Assembly: GCA_030847615.1 (NCBI GenBank)
Contig: JAUMIR010000002.1
Span: 202,227,809-202,291,808 of the forward strand
Reading direction: 5' to 3'
Source: Gambelia wislizenii
Lineage: Eukaryota > Chordata > Lepidosauria > Squamata > Crotaphytidae
DNA: 64,000 bases
The notes under the pieces are model-generated. The model was not told the origin of the DNA and made no database searches. It was given only the letters and a program-made list of their open reading frames with translations. Of this stretch, positions 42,101 to 52,691 are shown piece after piece (the stretch's first letter is position 1; each line of letters starts with the position of its first letter). Made by a program: the position numbers and the translations under genes.

Positions 42101-44809
42101 TTTTGAGAGAAAGGCAGATGCTCTGAAGGCTATGAAACAGTACAATGGAGTTCCTCTGGATGGTAAGTACTTAACTGTTTACCTTGATATTTATATGTTG
42201 GGATGGAAGATAAGCTAGTCTTGAATTTAAGCACTTGCCTGCTAGCAGTAGATGATAAGGAACTGCATGTGGGAAGTATCTGTAGTATTCCATGTAGGTG
42301 AGTGGGAGGGGAAGGATGGAGTCCATGTTCCTCTGTGTCCAGCATAGAAACCAAGCAAACTGTTGAAAAAAGATGCTCCTGAGAAACAGAATTCTCCAAA
42401 ACCCAACAAAACAAACAAAAAATACACTATTTCCCCATTTTTCGAAAGCATGCAGACTAGTGAGATTTTTGAACTTACTTACAAGCCTGGTAAGCATGTG
42501 TCCTTCTTGTTCTTCTCAGGACGTCCCATGAACATCCAACTGGTTACATCACAAATAGATACACAGAGGAGACCAATACAGAGGTAGGAGACTTTAATTT
42601 TAATTGTTAATTAAGGTTGTGTGGTAGACCAGTTTTAAGGACTGCACAATGGAATCCCTACACACTTGAATTTTGATCCAGAAATTTGAATGTATAGGAG
42701 TACACTGGGCCTGCTGTATCCACAGGGTGACAATCGGCAGATTCAAATGTACACAGTACACAATACTATACTTAGACTGTATTGTACTTTCTCCAAGGCA
42801 GTATTTGAACAAAACAAGAGATCTCCATTTTAAGTCCCTATTAAAAATGGGAGCAGCAGAGGTGGTGGCAAGACTTTGCTGCCAGGTGCACATTCTTCAT
42901 GCTTCCTTGCCTCCCGGGAGCCTGCCACCTCCCCACTTCTGCCTTACGAAGGAACCCCACTACCTCGAAGGCAGAAGCAAGTGACTGACCTGCTATCTAA
43001 AGACAGGGGAACCCGAAGAATGCTTGCGTGTTGATGTGCCTGGTGGCTGGGGCTTGCCACAGCCGCCACTGCTGCCCTATGCCATTTTTAATAGGGACTT
43101 GAGCATTCACGTTTTTTGGTATCCTTGGTGGGTCCTGAAACCAACCCCCTGCAGATGCCAAGGGTCCGCTGTATCTCCTACCCACCTCCTACTGCATCCT
43201 TGTGGGTTTTGGAGCATGATTGTTTTTTCAACCTCTGCCATATTGCCATACCTCAACTCCCTTTAGAGTTCTTGATAGAATGTGTACCTTGTATTTTTTT
43301 CCTTTGCAGATTGAATTAGATGTACAGTAAGCAGTCTTCCTTTTCATTTTAGCATAAATAGAGGAGGCATGACCAGAAACCGTGGTGGTTCAGGTGGCTT
43401 TGGTGGTGGCAACAGACGAGGTAACCGTGGCAGCAGAGGCAGAGGTAGAGGTGCAGGCAGGAGTTCCAAACAGCAGCTCTCTGCAGAAGAATTGGATGCA
43501 CAGTTGGATGCTTACAATGCCAGAGTAAGTACCAGTGGGTTCAGGGGGAGAGGGAGAAAATAATCTTATTATCAGAACTGATGTGTAGGAGTAGTCTTGG
43601 TCTTCTGATGAGAAAAAAAAAAGTACAGCTTCACAAAAAGTATAATACATGAGGAAGGTGGTAGTCAGCCTTGATGCTGAGTTGTATGTTATACTTTTTC
43701 TTGCGATTGCTTTTCTACTTACCATACTTTTCCAATGAATGTAAGAAATAACCTTATGTATGTGGAGGCAGTTCCAGCCACACAAGAAAGTACATTTCTA
43801 ATGGTGCAGTACTCAACTCTGTTAGATTTTGTGATTTACTGAATTTGGTCTCTATAGCAGAATGTTAGTGAAATATATCAAACTTTGCAATGCTGACACC
43901 TTTCACAGTTACTCTATTCAGCCCATTGTTCTCCTTCACTGTAGGATAGATTTGCTGCTTTCAGTTCTTCTGTTCTTTTTGTTACTAGTCATGATTTGAC
44001 ATTAGAATCTTGCTGGCAGCAGTGAGTGTGTTTGCAAGGGAAGCCTTCATATCCCACGAGTTTCAGATACTGTTTGGATGTACATTTTTAGATTTCCATT
44101 AGGTACATAATGAAACTGTGCAGTTTTAAGTGGAGATCACTACCCAACATATTTGTAATGTCTTTATTTATGAATAGGATGTTTTATTTATTTTTGGTTT
44201 GTGTTAAATAACTTAAACAAATTATTTAAACATCCTGGAGCTCTTTCTAGAAGCTTACCTGACGTGTGAACAAGATGCTACTATGAAAAGTTGTAGCTAT
44301 TGCACCTGGAATAGATTTTGGAGTTGATTCTCTTTCAGTAGCAACACTTGAAACTAAAATTAAATAAATCTTCAGTAAAATCTGCCACTATAAAATGGTG
44401 ATCTTTGAAAATAATATGGACGATATTCTTGTATTAAATGATTATCAAAGAAATATTAAAAATGCTGACAATTTGACAATCCCTGTGCATATGTGTGTAT
44501 GCACATATGCAAGGGATGTGAACTCTCAAATTTTCCTGTCCCCAAACATACTTGAGGGGATGAAACAGAAATATTGTGAAAATGTTCTTTGAGAACATAC
44601 TGATCATGTATTTTTTTTAAAAAAATATCTTGATGGGGAAACATTTTGAGTTCCTGTTTTTTGTTTTTTTAATGAAAGTATGAATGGGTTCAGTTGATCT
44701 GTGCTGCTGGGGAGTGAGGCTGTCTAAACCTGTGGCTTTCTTGTTTTATTTCTAACTTGGTGGCAGCCAGGTAACTGTCTTTCTTTTCTCCTAGATGGAC
44801 ACCAGTTAA
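39111..44809 (+). CDS. ALYREF: ALY/REF mRNA export adaptor, 6 coding exons, 252 aa
   Basis: TREX-complex RNA-binding adaptor that binds the helicase UAP56/DDX39B and hands mRNA to NXF1 in the nucleus (family knowledge). Exons: 39111-39338, 40568-40699, 42015-42162, 42520-42583, 43353-43524, 44795-44809; every junction has GT/AG and the phases join to 252 codons plus TAA. The start has a strong context (GCCGCCATCATGG). Residues 1-20 are the N-terminal UAP56-binding motif ([15 protein letters not shown]), 21-76 an RGG-rich arm, about 104-182 the RRM (LLVSNL RNP2; [13 protein letters not shown] including RNP1), then a second RG-rich arm and the C-terminal UAP56-binding motif [20 protein letters not shown]. 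The last exon codes only MDTS. Length and motifs match vertebrate ALYREF (human 257 aa). Confidence 0.98.
39569..39796 (+). repeat. ALYREF intron 1 duplication, unit A copy 1
   Basis: CCAGGCGCCGAGGTGCGCAG, then CTCAATATCTGGTGG and GAACCCCTGGGGTAACTGGA. The same sequence, diverged, is at 40072-40325. Confidence 0.85.
39900..40071 (+). repeat. ALYREF intron 1 duplication, unit B copy 1
   Basis: GATAATAGTTGCAGTAGAGA through GCCTGTAAAAAGGAATAAAA to GGGGAAAATATTTTATC. Its second copy lies in intron 2 at 40988-41156. Confidence 0.88.
40072..40325 (+). repeat. ALYREF intron 1 duplication, unit A copy 2
   Basis: Directly follows unit B copy 1 and repeats 39569-39796 (CCAGGCGCTGAGGTGCACAG ... GAACCCCTGGGGTAGCTGGA). 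It carries a ~30-bp insertion (TTATCACATTTACAGCTC) relative to copy 1. Confidence 0.85.
40988..41156 (+). repeat. ALYREF intron 2 duplication, unit B copy 2
   Basis: Repeats 39900-40071 on the other side of exon 2, so the duplicated units flank a coding exon. Confidence 0.88.
42703..43171 (+). mobile_element. Tigger-like non-autonomous transposon in ALYREF intron 4
   Basis: Left end CACTGGGCCTGCTGTATCCA and inverted right end CAGCGGACCCTTGGCATCTG are related, and TA dinucleotides flank both (42701-42702, 43172-43173). Interior GGGACTTGAGCATTCACG is shared with the Tigger-like copies at 35720 and 54498. Confidence 0.7.
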
Positions 44810-45077
44810 AGCCGTTGGTGCATCATGTGCATGGGAAGGACTGCAGACATCTCATTCCATGCTCCCCTACGGGAAGGGGGAAGGTGTATGGCGGCGGCTA
44901 CTAATACCAAGAATGGAATTTGTTTTACTTTTATGTTTTGAAATAGGTTTTAAACTCATGTAAAGGTTTCTTTCTTTTTTTTAAATTCTGGAACAGATCT
45001 GTTTTGTACTGAGTTATTTTTTGGAAAAATTTTACTGATTGCCAGTTGGGCCAAGGTGACTTTTTCACCGTGGCAAA

Positions 45078-45083
45078 AATAAA
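45078..45083 (+). terminator. ALYREF polyadenylation signal AATAAA
   Basis: AATAAA about 270 bp after the ALYREF stop, in GGCAAAAATAAAATAGAAAT. It fits the end of a compact 3' UTR. Confidence 0.8.
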
Positions 45084-45099
45084 ATAGAAATGTGTCTAG

Positions 45100-47900
45100 A
45101 GCTGTAAATGTCTGCTTCCTGTTGCAGCTGGAGCCTAGCCTTGGGACTGCAGAAGCCAGGATGGGTAGGGGAGCAGCTGTCTGCATGCAGGCCCCTAGCA
45201 AAAGAGTTGGTGCTGATTGCCCTTCCCATGGGGAGGGATTCTGTTCTCTCAGGTCTCTCTCCTCCAGTTGGGGCTTGTAAACTGTGTATCCCCCATCTCC
45301 TGTGTGTTGACTCTCCTCCCTTTGTCTATGCTAAAGTCAAACAATGTGACTACTTTTGTAGGGAGGCAGCGGTGGTCTCCAGTGAAATGGCTCCACCCTT
45401 GGTGGTCAAGGAGAGGGGGAAAATCTTGTTTAAAGTCGTTTTTGTATTTAACACTATATTCCAAAGTTCAGTGCTGGTCCCACCTCAGTATTTTTACTGT
45501 AAAAGTTGCTGTGAAAAATCAGTGACTCCAACATGCCAAGTAAAGATTTAGTCTTTCAACTTGCAACTCCCTACTGAATTCTTATTTCAAGTAAATTCTT
45601 TGGCAATGTTATCTGTTCTTACAACTCCTCATTTATTGGGTTAAAACTATTTCCACAAGTTATGTGGACTGGGGGGGGCAGAATACATGTCAAAGTTACG
45701 TGTTATGGAGACACTGTCTGTTATGTTGGGGATGAAATACTGTAGCGTATAACCACATCAACACTGCCAGTGGGTAGAAGCATCATCTCTCCATCCGTAA
45801 CAATATGGGTTTTAACAAAGACAACTCTCAGTTCTTAAATCTCAGGAGGATTAATATCTGCATGGTTACTGGCATATTGTGACAATAGCTTCTTATTGTT
45901 CAAATGAGTGTGATTGCATCAATAATTTGAAAAAAAAGTGGGTATCATAAAGAAACTGTTACACAAGGTTAATGGCCAGTGTTCAGTATTGCTTCACTAT
46001 TGATGTCAGAGAAAACATTCAACAAAGATAGCTCTATATAGTAGTGGAGCAAGTATATTTATGTATTTATTAAAATATTTATATCCTGAATTTGATCTAA
46101 ATATTTCAGGGCAGTGTACCATAATATCAACATGATCAATGAGATTAAAAGGCTAAAAACATATTTAGTAGTTCAACAAGTTAAAAGAAGATGGATTACG
46201 GTAATACCAGTTAGATAGATACTTGCTGGATAATACTAAGATGATCTTGACAATTTGTTTTCACAATTCTCAAATAATCATACATCATGACAGTAAATAC
46301 TGGGCAATATTTCTGTTAAGCAAACATCACATTAGATCCATTTCAGGCAAATAATTATAAACTATTTGTTGACATTGGCTTGGAAAACTAGAGAATGTAT
46401 AGAAGCTAATGATGGAACACTTGTTTCTTTATAAAAACAATAGGCAGGACAGCTTCATTGTAAATAAGGCCTTTTGTGATCTCTAAACCCTGTGCCATGT
46501 CTTCATTAAAATGTATATTATGATTTATTCCCAGTTATAGTTTGGTGGATAAATATATTCTTTTTGGTGTTTCTAAATGGTTAAAATTATACCCTGCCTG
46601 AAACTTTAATACCAAGTTTCACAATTTGAAACTACTGTACAGTATATTGAAAAAGTACTCCTCTTCATAATACACAATTCATAATACAAGTACATCCATC
46701 TGGTATGGAATGCTTGTGATATGTTTGGGCTTTTCTCACATAATTTAGCATATGATGAAATACTTCTGTTGCTTTAAAACTCTGATGGATATTTAGATCT
46801 TCCAAAGGCAAAACATTTTTTCCATGGTTCACTTGGAGAAAGAGAGCCACCTCTTTTCCAAACATGGCATTTTGATATTACTCATTTTGAAATATTAGCA
46901 TTTTTGAATTAAACTATATGTTTTGGTTGTTTAATACAACATAGAAAGAAAGAACTGATAATAGGGAATTGTATTTGTAAACACTTTTGATGTATGCTGC
47001 AGGTATATTTAGCTAAGAAAGTTCTTGAAAATTGATAGAACATTTGTCACAAAGAAGCTGTACCAAACATCCTCCAGTTGAAATACAGCAAGCTATAATC
47101 CAGTTGCCATGTAATGGCTCACATTTGTTTGTGTAGGTCTCTATTTGGGGCAGTGTGAGTAATATAGAGCAATCTCATTCACTTGCACCAGAAGGCAAAT
47201 TTGATAGGATGGTGGACTGTTGCTTGTTTTGGCCACTGACTTAAGTTCAAATACATTTAAGCATACCTGTACTATATTCCAGAGAGAAATAGTGAAGTGA
47301 TACCCCATGTATTGAATTTCTTGACATAGCAATCTGTGCTCTGTGTTCATGGGAAGGAATCACTGTGCCCTCAATATTAAGACTGCACTGAATTGTCTCA
47401 CCTTAAGAATTTATCATTTAGGGGTCTGACCTGTAGCTCCTGATAAATTGCTCTTCTTCATTACCGTTGCTTGTGCACAAACACCCTATGGTGCCATGTT
47501 GATTATGCCTAATCCACCCCTGAGCTATTGCTAACAGTCACATAGCTGTACACCAGCAGGTCTAGTCTGCAGGCAGAGGCAGCCCAGTGCCCCTCCAGAT
47601 GTCCAGATTACAATTCCTATAAAACCCAGACAGCATAACAAACAAGTTGTCTATACCATCTGGAAGACAACTGGACCCTTACACCGAAGCAGTGTAAATA
47701 TTTGTTTGGTCTGGCCTCCCTGTCCCTGGTTGAACAATAGTCACAAATTAGCTGCTGCCAGATTGTGGCAGGCTTAGTTTCGCTCCCGGCAAATCCTTGA
47801 TATTTTAACTACTGTCGCTGCTGAAAACAGGCACGATCTGTTCTGCTTCGCCAGGTCTGGCCGCCGGTGGACGAGTACCAAACCTTTGTGCTGTTTGGAA
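45100..47900. other. ALYREF downstream region, no gene seen
   Basis: AT-rich. 46050-46180 is probably an inverted L2-like 3' end (ATGTATTTATTAAAATATTT, then TTTCAGGGCAGTGTACC). A 147-codon frame at 45108-45551 has no recognisable motif. Confidence 0.45.
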
Positions 47901-47909
47901 CAATGCAGC

Positions 47910-48175
47910 TGTCAAGTCGAAGGCTTTCACGACCAGCATCCATAGATTTTCCTTGGTTTTTTTCCAGGCTGTGAGGCCGTGTTCTGGAATAGTGCCTTTC
48001 TGACGTTTCGCCTGCATCTGTGGCTGGCCTCTTCAGAGAATGGTTGGGTAGGAGTGTGGATGGGGTTTATATACTGTGAGCCCCTGTTGGGGAGGATATG
48101 TAAATTTGTGCATTTGAATGGTTAGTTTCTTCCAGAACACGGCCTCAACAGCCCGGAAAAAACCCCAAGGAAAAT
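47910..48175. mobile_element. PLE 3' ends in inverted orientation, single insertion with 9-bp target duplication
   Basis: 47910-48130 is a minus-strand PLE 3' end (AAGTCGAAGGCTTTCACGAC, CGCCTGCATCTGTGGCTGGC, TTTATATACTGTGAGCCCCT). At 48130 it switches to a short plus-strand PLE end (TTCCAGAACACGGCC, GCCCGGAAAAAACCCCAAGG, AAAATC). CAATGCAGC is present at 47901-47909 and 48176-48184, directly outside. The plus part lacks the last ~30 nt of the 3' end, as in the large pair at 23.6-30 kb. Confidence 0.88.
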
Positions 48176-48469
48176 CAATGCAGCCGGCTGGCTCTCCGTC
48201 CCCTCAGCGGGGAGAGGTTTCCCCCTTGCTCGGGTGGCGACGCAGAGGGCGGGCGGCTCCTTTGGCTGGGGGGGTGCCATCGTGAGCTCTCGACTCCGCC
48301 GGCCCCCTGCTTTGAGGAGGGGAGAGGGCAGGCCGGGAGCCCACTTTCTTCCCAGCCCCGCAAAATGGGGGAGCGGGGCTCGCCCCCTCCGCCTGTGGCC
48401 GGAACCAAAACGGCGGGCGGGCATCGAGAGGAGGCCCCCCACTTCCCCACCCCCGCCTGCCCTCTGTTC

Positions 48470-48597
48470 CAGTGGTGCACAACCTGCGCCCTCCAGGTGT
48501 TTTGGCCTCCAACTCCCAGAAGCCTGAGCCAGCTGGTCCAATGGTCAGGAATTCTGGGAGTTGGACGCCAAAACATCTGGCGGGCCGCGGGTTACAT
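48470..48597. mobile_element. Palindromic hAT-type MITE, complete
   Basis: GTGCACAACCTGCGCCCTCC and AGGTGTTTTGGCCTCCAACT, CCCAGAA are mirrored by TTCTGGGAGTTGGACGCCAA, AACATCTGGCGGGCCGCGGG. Foldback family also seen at 9075-9365 and 56727-56865. Confidence 0.8.
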
Positions 48598-48619
48598 GTA
48601 ACACAGCTACTTCCTAGCC

Positions 48620-49255
48620 GTTAGGAGCCACTCTAGGATCTCGCCTCGCCTCCTCGCGGTTCCTTTCCCCATCCCCTCCGCGGCCTTCGCTGGGTTAACT
48701 AACGTGTGGCTGGCTTGCCGGAAGTGATGTCTAAAAAGGGTGGGGCGAGCAAACTCCCTCTCGGGCTCGCTTACAGCAGGAAGTGACGTCAGGTGGTACC
48801 GCGGAAGTGCGGGGGCGGGTGGGCGCGCGCGCGTGCACACGGGCGGGGTGGACCTTGGGCGGTGGCGGCGGCGTTTGTCACCGGCAGAGGCAGCAGCAGC
48901 AAAGGAGGAGGAGGAGGTGAGCGGCGGCGGGTGGGGTGGTTTCAGGGAGGACGGTTTCCCCGCCTCTCCGTCTTCTGTGCCGCCTTCTCCGGTGGCTGGC
49001 GGGCGCCTGTGCCTGGCGGCGTTGGGCGGCGGCGCCTGGGTCCTTCCCCGTGATGGCGAGGAGGAGGACCTGCCGTCATGTGGGCCGGCCCTTTCTGAGA
49101 CCCGTGCTGGGCATCTTTTCCTTCAGAGCCGGCTGAGCCTGAGGACCCACGCCTTGTCCTCGTTCTCAAGGCTTATTGCTCTTCCCGGTTCCGGCGAGGC
49201 GGCCTTTCCCCTCGCTTAGCATCGCGGCTTTGTAGAGCGGCAACCCATGTCCCCG
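48620..49255 (+). promoter_or_regulatory. CpG-island promoter with a probable non-coding first exon
   Basis: Strongly GC-rich. It contains GCCGGAAGTGATG, AGGAAGTGACGTCAGG (ETS plus CRE-like) and CGCGGAAGTGCGGGGGCGGG (ETS plus Sp1) at about 48717-48815. A splice donor GAG|GTGAGC at 48916/48917 would end a first exon of about 100 bp in plus orientation. In human the gene beyond ALYREF in this direction is ARHGDIA, whose first exon is non-coding, so that is the candidate by synteny only. No ARHGDIA coding exon was found up to 64 kb. Confidence 0.55.
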
Positions 49256-52213
49256 CGTGCTTCAGGCCGTTCGTGGTTAAGTTCCTGCGGGGCGGGGAAG
49301 AATTCAAAAGACAAGGAAGGCATTATTTTAATCTGTATTAGGTTTCTGGTTCATGCTGAATAACTAAACATTTCAGCTCGGGACAGAAGTTATCACATTA
49401 TATTTTATTTGCTGCTGCGGCCATTCTTTTGGAGATATATATATATACACACACACACACGTGTGTGTGTGTGTGTATGTGTGTGTGTGTATATATATAT
49501 ATAGTGTGTGTGTGTGTGTGTGTGTATGTATCTTATCTATCTATCTATCTATATAATAGTGTGTGTGTATACACGCAGACAGGGCCGGTTTAAGGCACCA
49601 GCGGTGTCAGCATCCGCAGGGGGCCCCATCATTGTGGGGCCCCCGTAGTAACTCTCCTGCAAAAACATTATTAGTAATGATCTGAATATCCTGTACTGTG
49701 AGTAGCTTAGGTTGAGTTAGGTTACATTGACCTGAGATAAACATACAGTCCCCCCAAATTCCTTAAACCAGTCCTGCACGCACGCGGAAACACACACACA
49801 GTGTGTATTATATGTATATGTAGTGCATCACTGTCTTGTTTGTGCCATGAGGTTTTGCTAGACATCACAGATTTGTAGCCCACCATTTCTTGAATATCTT
49901 CCATATATGATTGTTCGTTTTATGCTGTTTGTAAACCACTTGGAAAGGTTTGGTGGTTCTTGAACTCAGTTTTCATGCCTTCTGGGGTGGGGGGATTGTC
50001 TTGATTTGTGAGTGGGCGTAAGTATCGATCAGGGCTTAATTTGAGCCAGCACATGGTATTAATGTTAGGTGGAGTCAGGGCACATCAGAGGATATACAGA
50101 GTGCAGTTCATTAATTACAATGTCAATATATCCCCAAGTTTCTGGCATTAGAGGGAGCAGTTTCCTTGACAGAATGAATTACTGTACTGCTATTCGGATA
50201 GGTTTGAAGAGTAGGGCCCCTCCTCCTTGACATGAAGTACTGTGGGGGGGGGGATGATTCACACTGGTTCAACTATTTTAAAGTAGACATAGATCAGCAT
50301 TAGAATCTTCTTGTGTCAGTAAGAGGAAGTAGGCTTATCTTCTCAGAATTCATATGGAGTAAATTAGATAGGATTCAGCTAAGAATAGTTAGGTCTTTGT
50401 TGCCCGGGTACTTAAGGATGCTATGCTTCTTAACAGTGGCTAGGTTGTGCTTCTCCTAAATCGTTACTCCTGCCTTGGTTCAAGGAAACAACTAGTGGGC
50501 TTGCATTGCTACTTGTTTTAAATGAATCTCTTGTTGAGCTTTTTGTGTTGTATCATTAGTGGCCTTGGCTAATTCTTACTACTGGCAGCTAGGCAAGTTT
50601 AGAAGCCTGCCTTTGCCTTTGAGCCCTTTCTTTGGCATATGCTTGTCTCCATGTGGCTGTTGTATAGGTTAAAGTGGAAGCTTGTAAAGGGACTCAATCA
50701 TAATTTGAGACCTGACTGCTACACATTAGGAGGTGGATATTCTATATAATGTGGGTTATTGTAGACCTTGCAGCTTTTGCTACACATTCAGGAACAGGAG
50801 ACACATCATAGGTTGTGGGGAAAGAATAAGATTTTGGCAATTTGATCATTCCTGAATGCAAAGAAGGTTCAGTGTACCTATATTCTTGTGCATATTAGAG
50901 TATCTGTGCATGTGGCTTTCTTGCCATATGGATGTCCTTTTTTGCAATCAGATTTAATTACCCTAATATGTAAAATGGCTAAGGGAATGTGCAGCCTATT
51001 CTTGGAATTTAGAAAGTAGGATGCCAGGTGGGTGTCCTCATATCTCAGCAAAATCGTTATGTACTGAGTGTTCTCTAGTGTTTGTGTATTTTAGTCTGTT
51101 GTTCCTCAAGAGGTGGGTAAGAAATAATAATATTATTATTTCTAGTAGTGCATCTAGTAGTGTAGAGGTGCCTGCCAAGTCTAGGAGAGACAAGTGTTTT
51201 CTTCACAAGCTATTCATACTTTTTGCAAAGCATATGTAAATCTGATGCCATGTTCTCAGGCCTTCAGATGATAGTAGGAAAAACAAAAACAAATACTTCC
51301 TTGTGTATGAAGATGCTCCTGCATGTTACAAAGAATGAAAGCTCTGAAACAGTGATCCTCCAGATTGTCATTCTTGAATGTAAAGAGAGTAAAGCTGCTC
51401 AGATTCAATAAGTACCTTTGCCAAGTACAGGTGTTAGATATCTATGCACAAAATGCATGCGGAGAAGGAATGTACTATATCCTTCTCCCTCTATTTTTTC
51501 CGGTTCCACATCCTTCATGGATTGAAGAGGCTCTCCTCTTCACAGAATCACCCTCCTTGTGTGGGTGTGGGTGTGGGCTACCATGTACCTTTTCCTTTGC
51601 TTAGTGAACAACAAGGTTGAGAAACATCAAGCCCCCTAAATGTTTCTAGTCTATAGGTCCCATCATGCCACCTCATTTACTACACTGGGTAGGACTTCTG
51701 CTAGTTGAAGTCTAGCAACATCTAGAGGGCTACAGCTTCCCCACTCCATCTATATAATTCCTGAATAAGGTTCTTCTCTGCATCCTTTCTGAAAGTAACT
51801 TTATCTTCTCTTTCTAAACCTGCCTGGGTGCCCTGTAAGCTTTTTCTAATAGGACTTAGTACTATCCATTAAGGGTTTAGTTACAGAGCTATATTGTTGT
51901 CAGTCCTGATGCTCAGCATAGCACAGCAGAGAAGGATGTGATGGAGCAGAAGCCAGGGTTTTGGGGAAGCCACTGCATAGGGAACATTCCTCTCTCAAGA
52001 AGGAAAATTATCCTCTTTTGTTTAAGGCAGGGGTGGGGATATGTGGCACTTTGATGTTGTGCTGCAACTCCTGGTAGCCCTAGCTGGCCCATAGTGAGTT
52101 GCAGTTCAGCAACATCAGGTGGCCAGCATAATTCTCACTGCTGACTTAGCGAAAAGTACCATTATTGAGTTAATGCTTTGGAAAAATACAGGCACTGTGT
52201 TTAACATATGAAT
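49256..52213. other. Intergenic or first-intron DNA; microsatellite and MITEs
   Basis: 49434-49570 is a compound microsatellite of (AT)n, (AC)n, (GT)n and (TATC)n, next to the hAT MITE at 49580. 51640-51745 and 52025-52130 are degraded palindromic MITEs (AGTTGAAGTCTAGCAACATC; TGTTGTGCTGCAACTCCTGG). No exon recognised. Confidence 0.45.
49580..49776 (+). mobile_element. hAT-type MITE, second copy
   Basis: CAGGGCCGGTTTAAGGCACC left end, CCTTAAACCAGTCCTG right end; body nearly identical to 9111-9336 apart from an internal ~30-bp deletion. Flanks CACGCAGA and CACGCACG agree at 6 of 8 positions. Confidence 0.85.
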
Positions 52214-52215
52214 TA

Positions 52216-52689
52216 CAGTAGCACCCCCACATCCATGGGGGATTGGTTTGAGGGGGGCACAGATGGTAAATTCCATGGATAATAGCGAATGCCCTGGAGG
52301 ACAAGGGAGAGAGAGGGGCTCGTGGCCGGGTAGCTGCCGCCACCACAACCTGGCCCACCTAGGCTGCAGCCTCCCAGGCCTTTGCAGCCATCACCCCTGC
52401 TGCCATCGTGGCCTCCCAGGCCTCTGCTGATACTGCCATGCACCTCGCCACAACCATCACCCCTGCTGCCATGGTCTCTCAGACTGCTGCCTGTGCCCCC
52501 ACTGCCGCCATCACCCCTGCCATGCGCCTCACCACCGCTTCCCCTCTGCCTGTCCTCTGCTACTGCCATGCGTCTCACCACTGCCACCAGAGCCATCACC
52601 TCCCTCCCCGTTCACCCCCTCCCAGTTGTCGCCATCCATGGATAATGGAATCAGTGGATGGCGAATCAGCAGATGCGGGGGTGCTACTA
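52216..52689 (+). mobile_element. Tigger-like non-autonomous transposon with GC-rich repetitive core
   Basis: CAGTAGCACCCCCACATCCA at the left and GATGCGGGGGTGCTACTA at the right are inverted, with TA on both sides (52214-52215, 52690-52691). The core contains many imperfect copies of GCCATCACCCCTGCTGCCA and similar, giving several spurious open frames. Confidence 0.85.
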
Positions 52690-52691
52690 TA

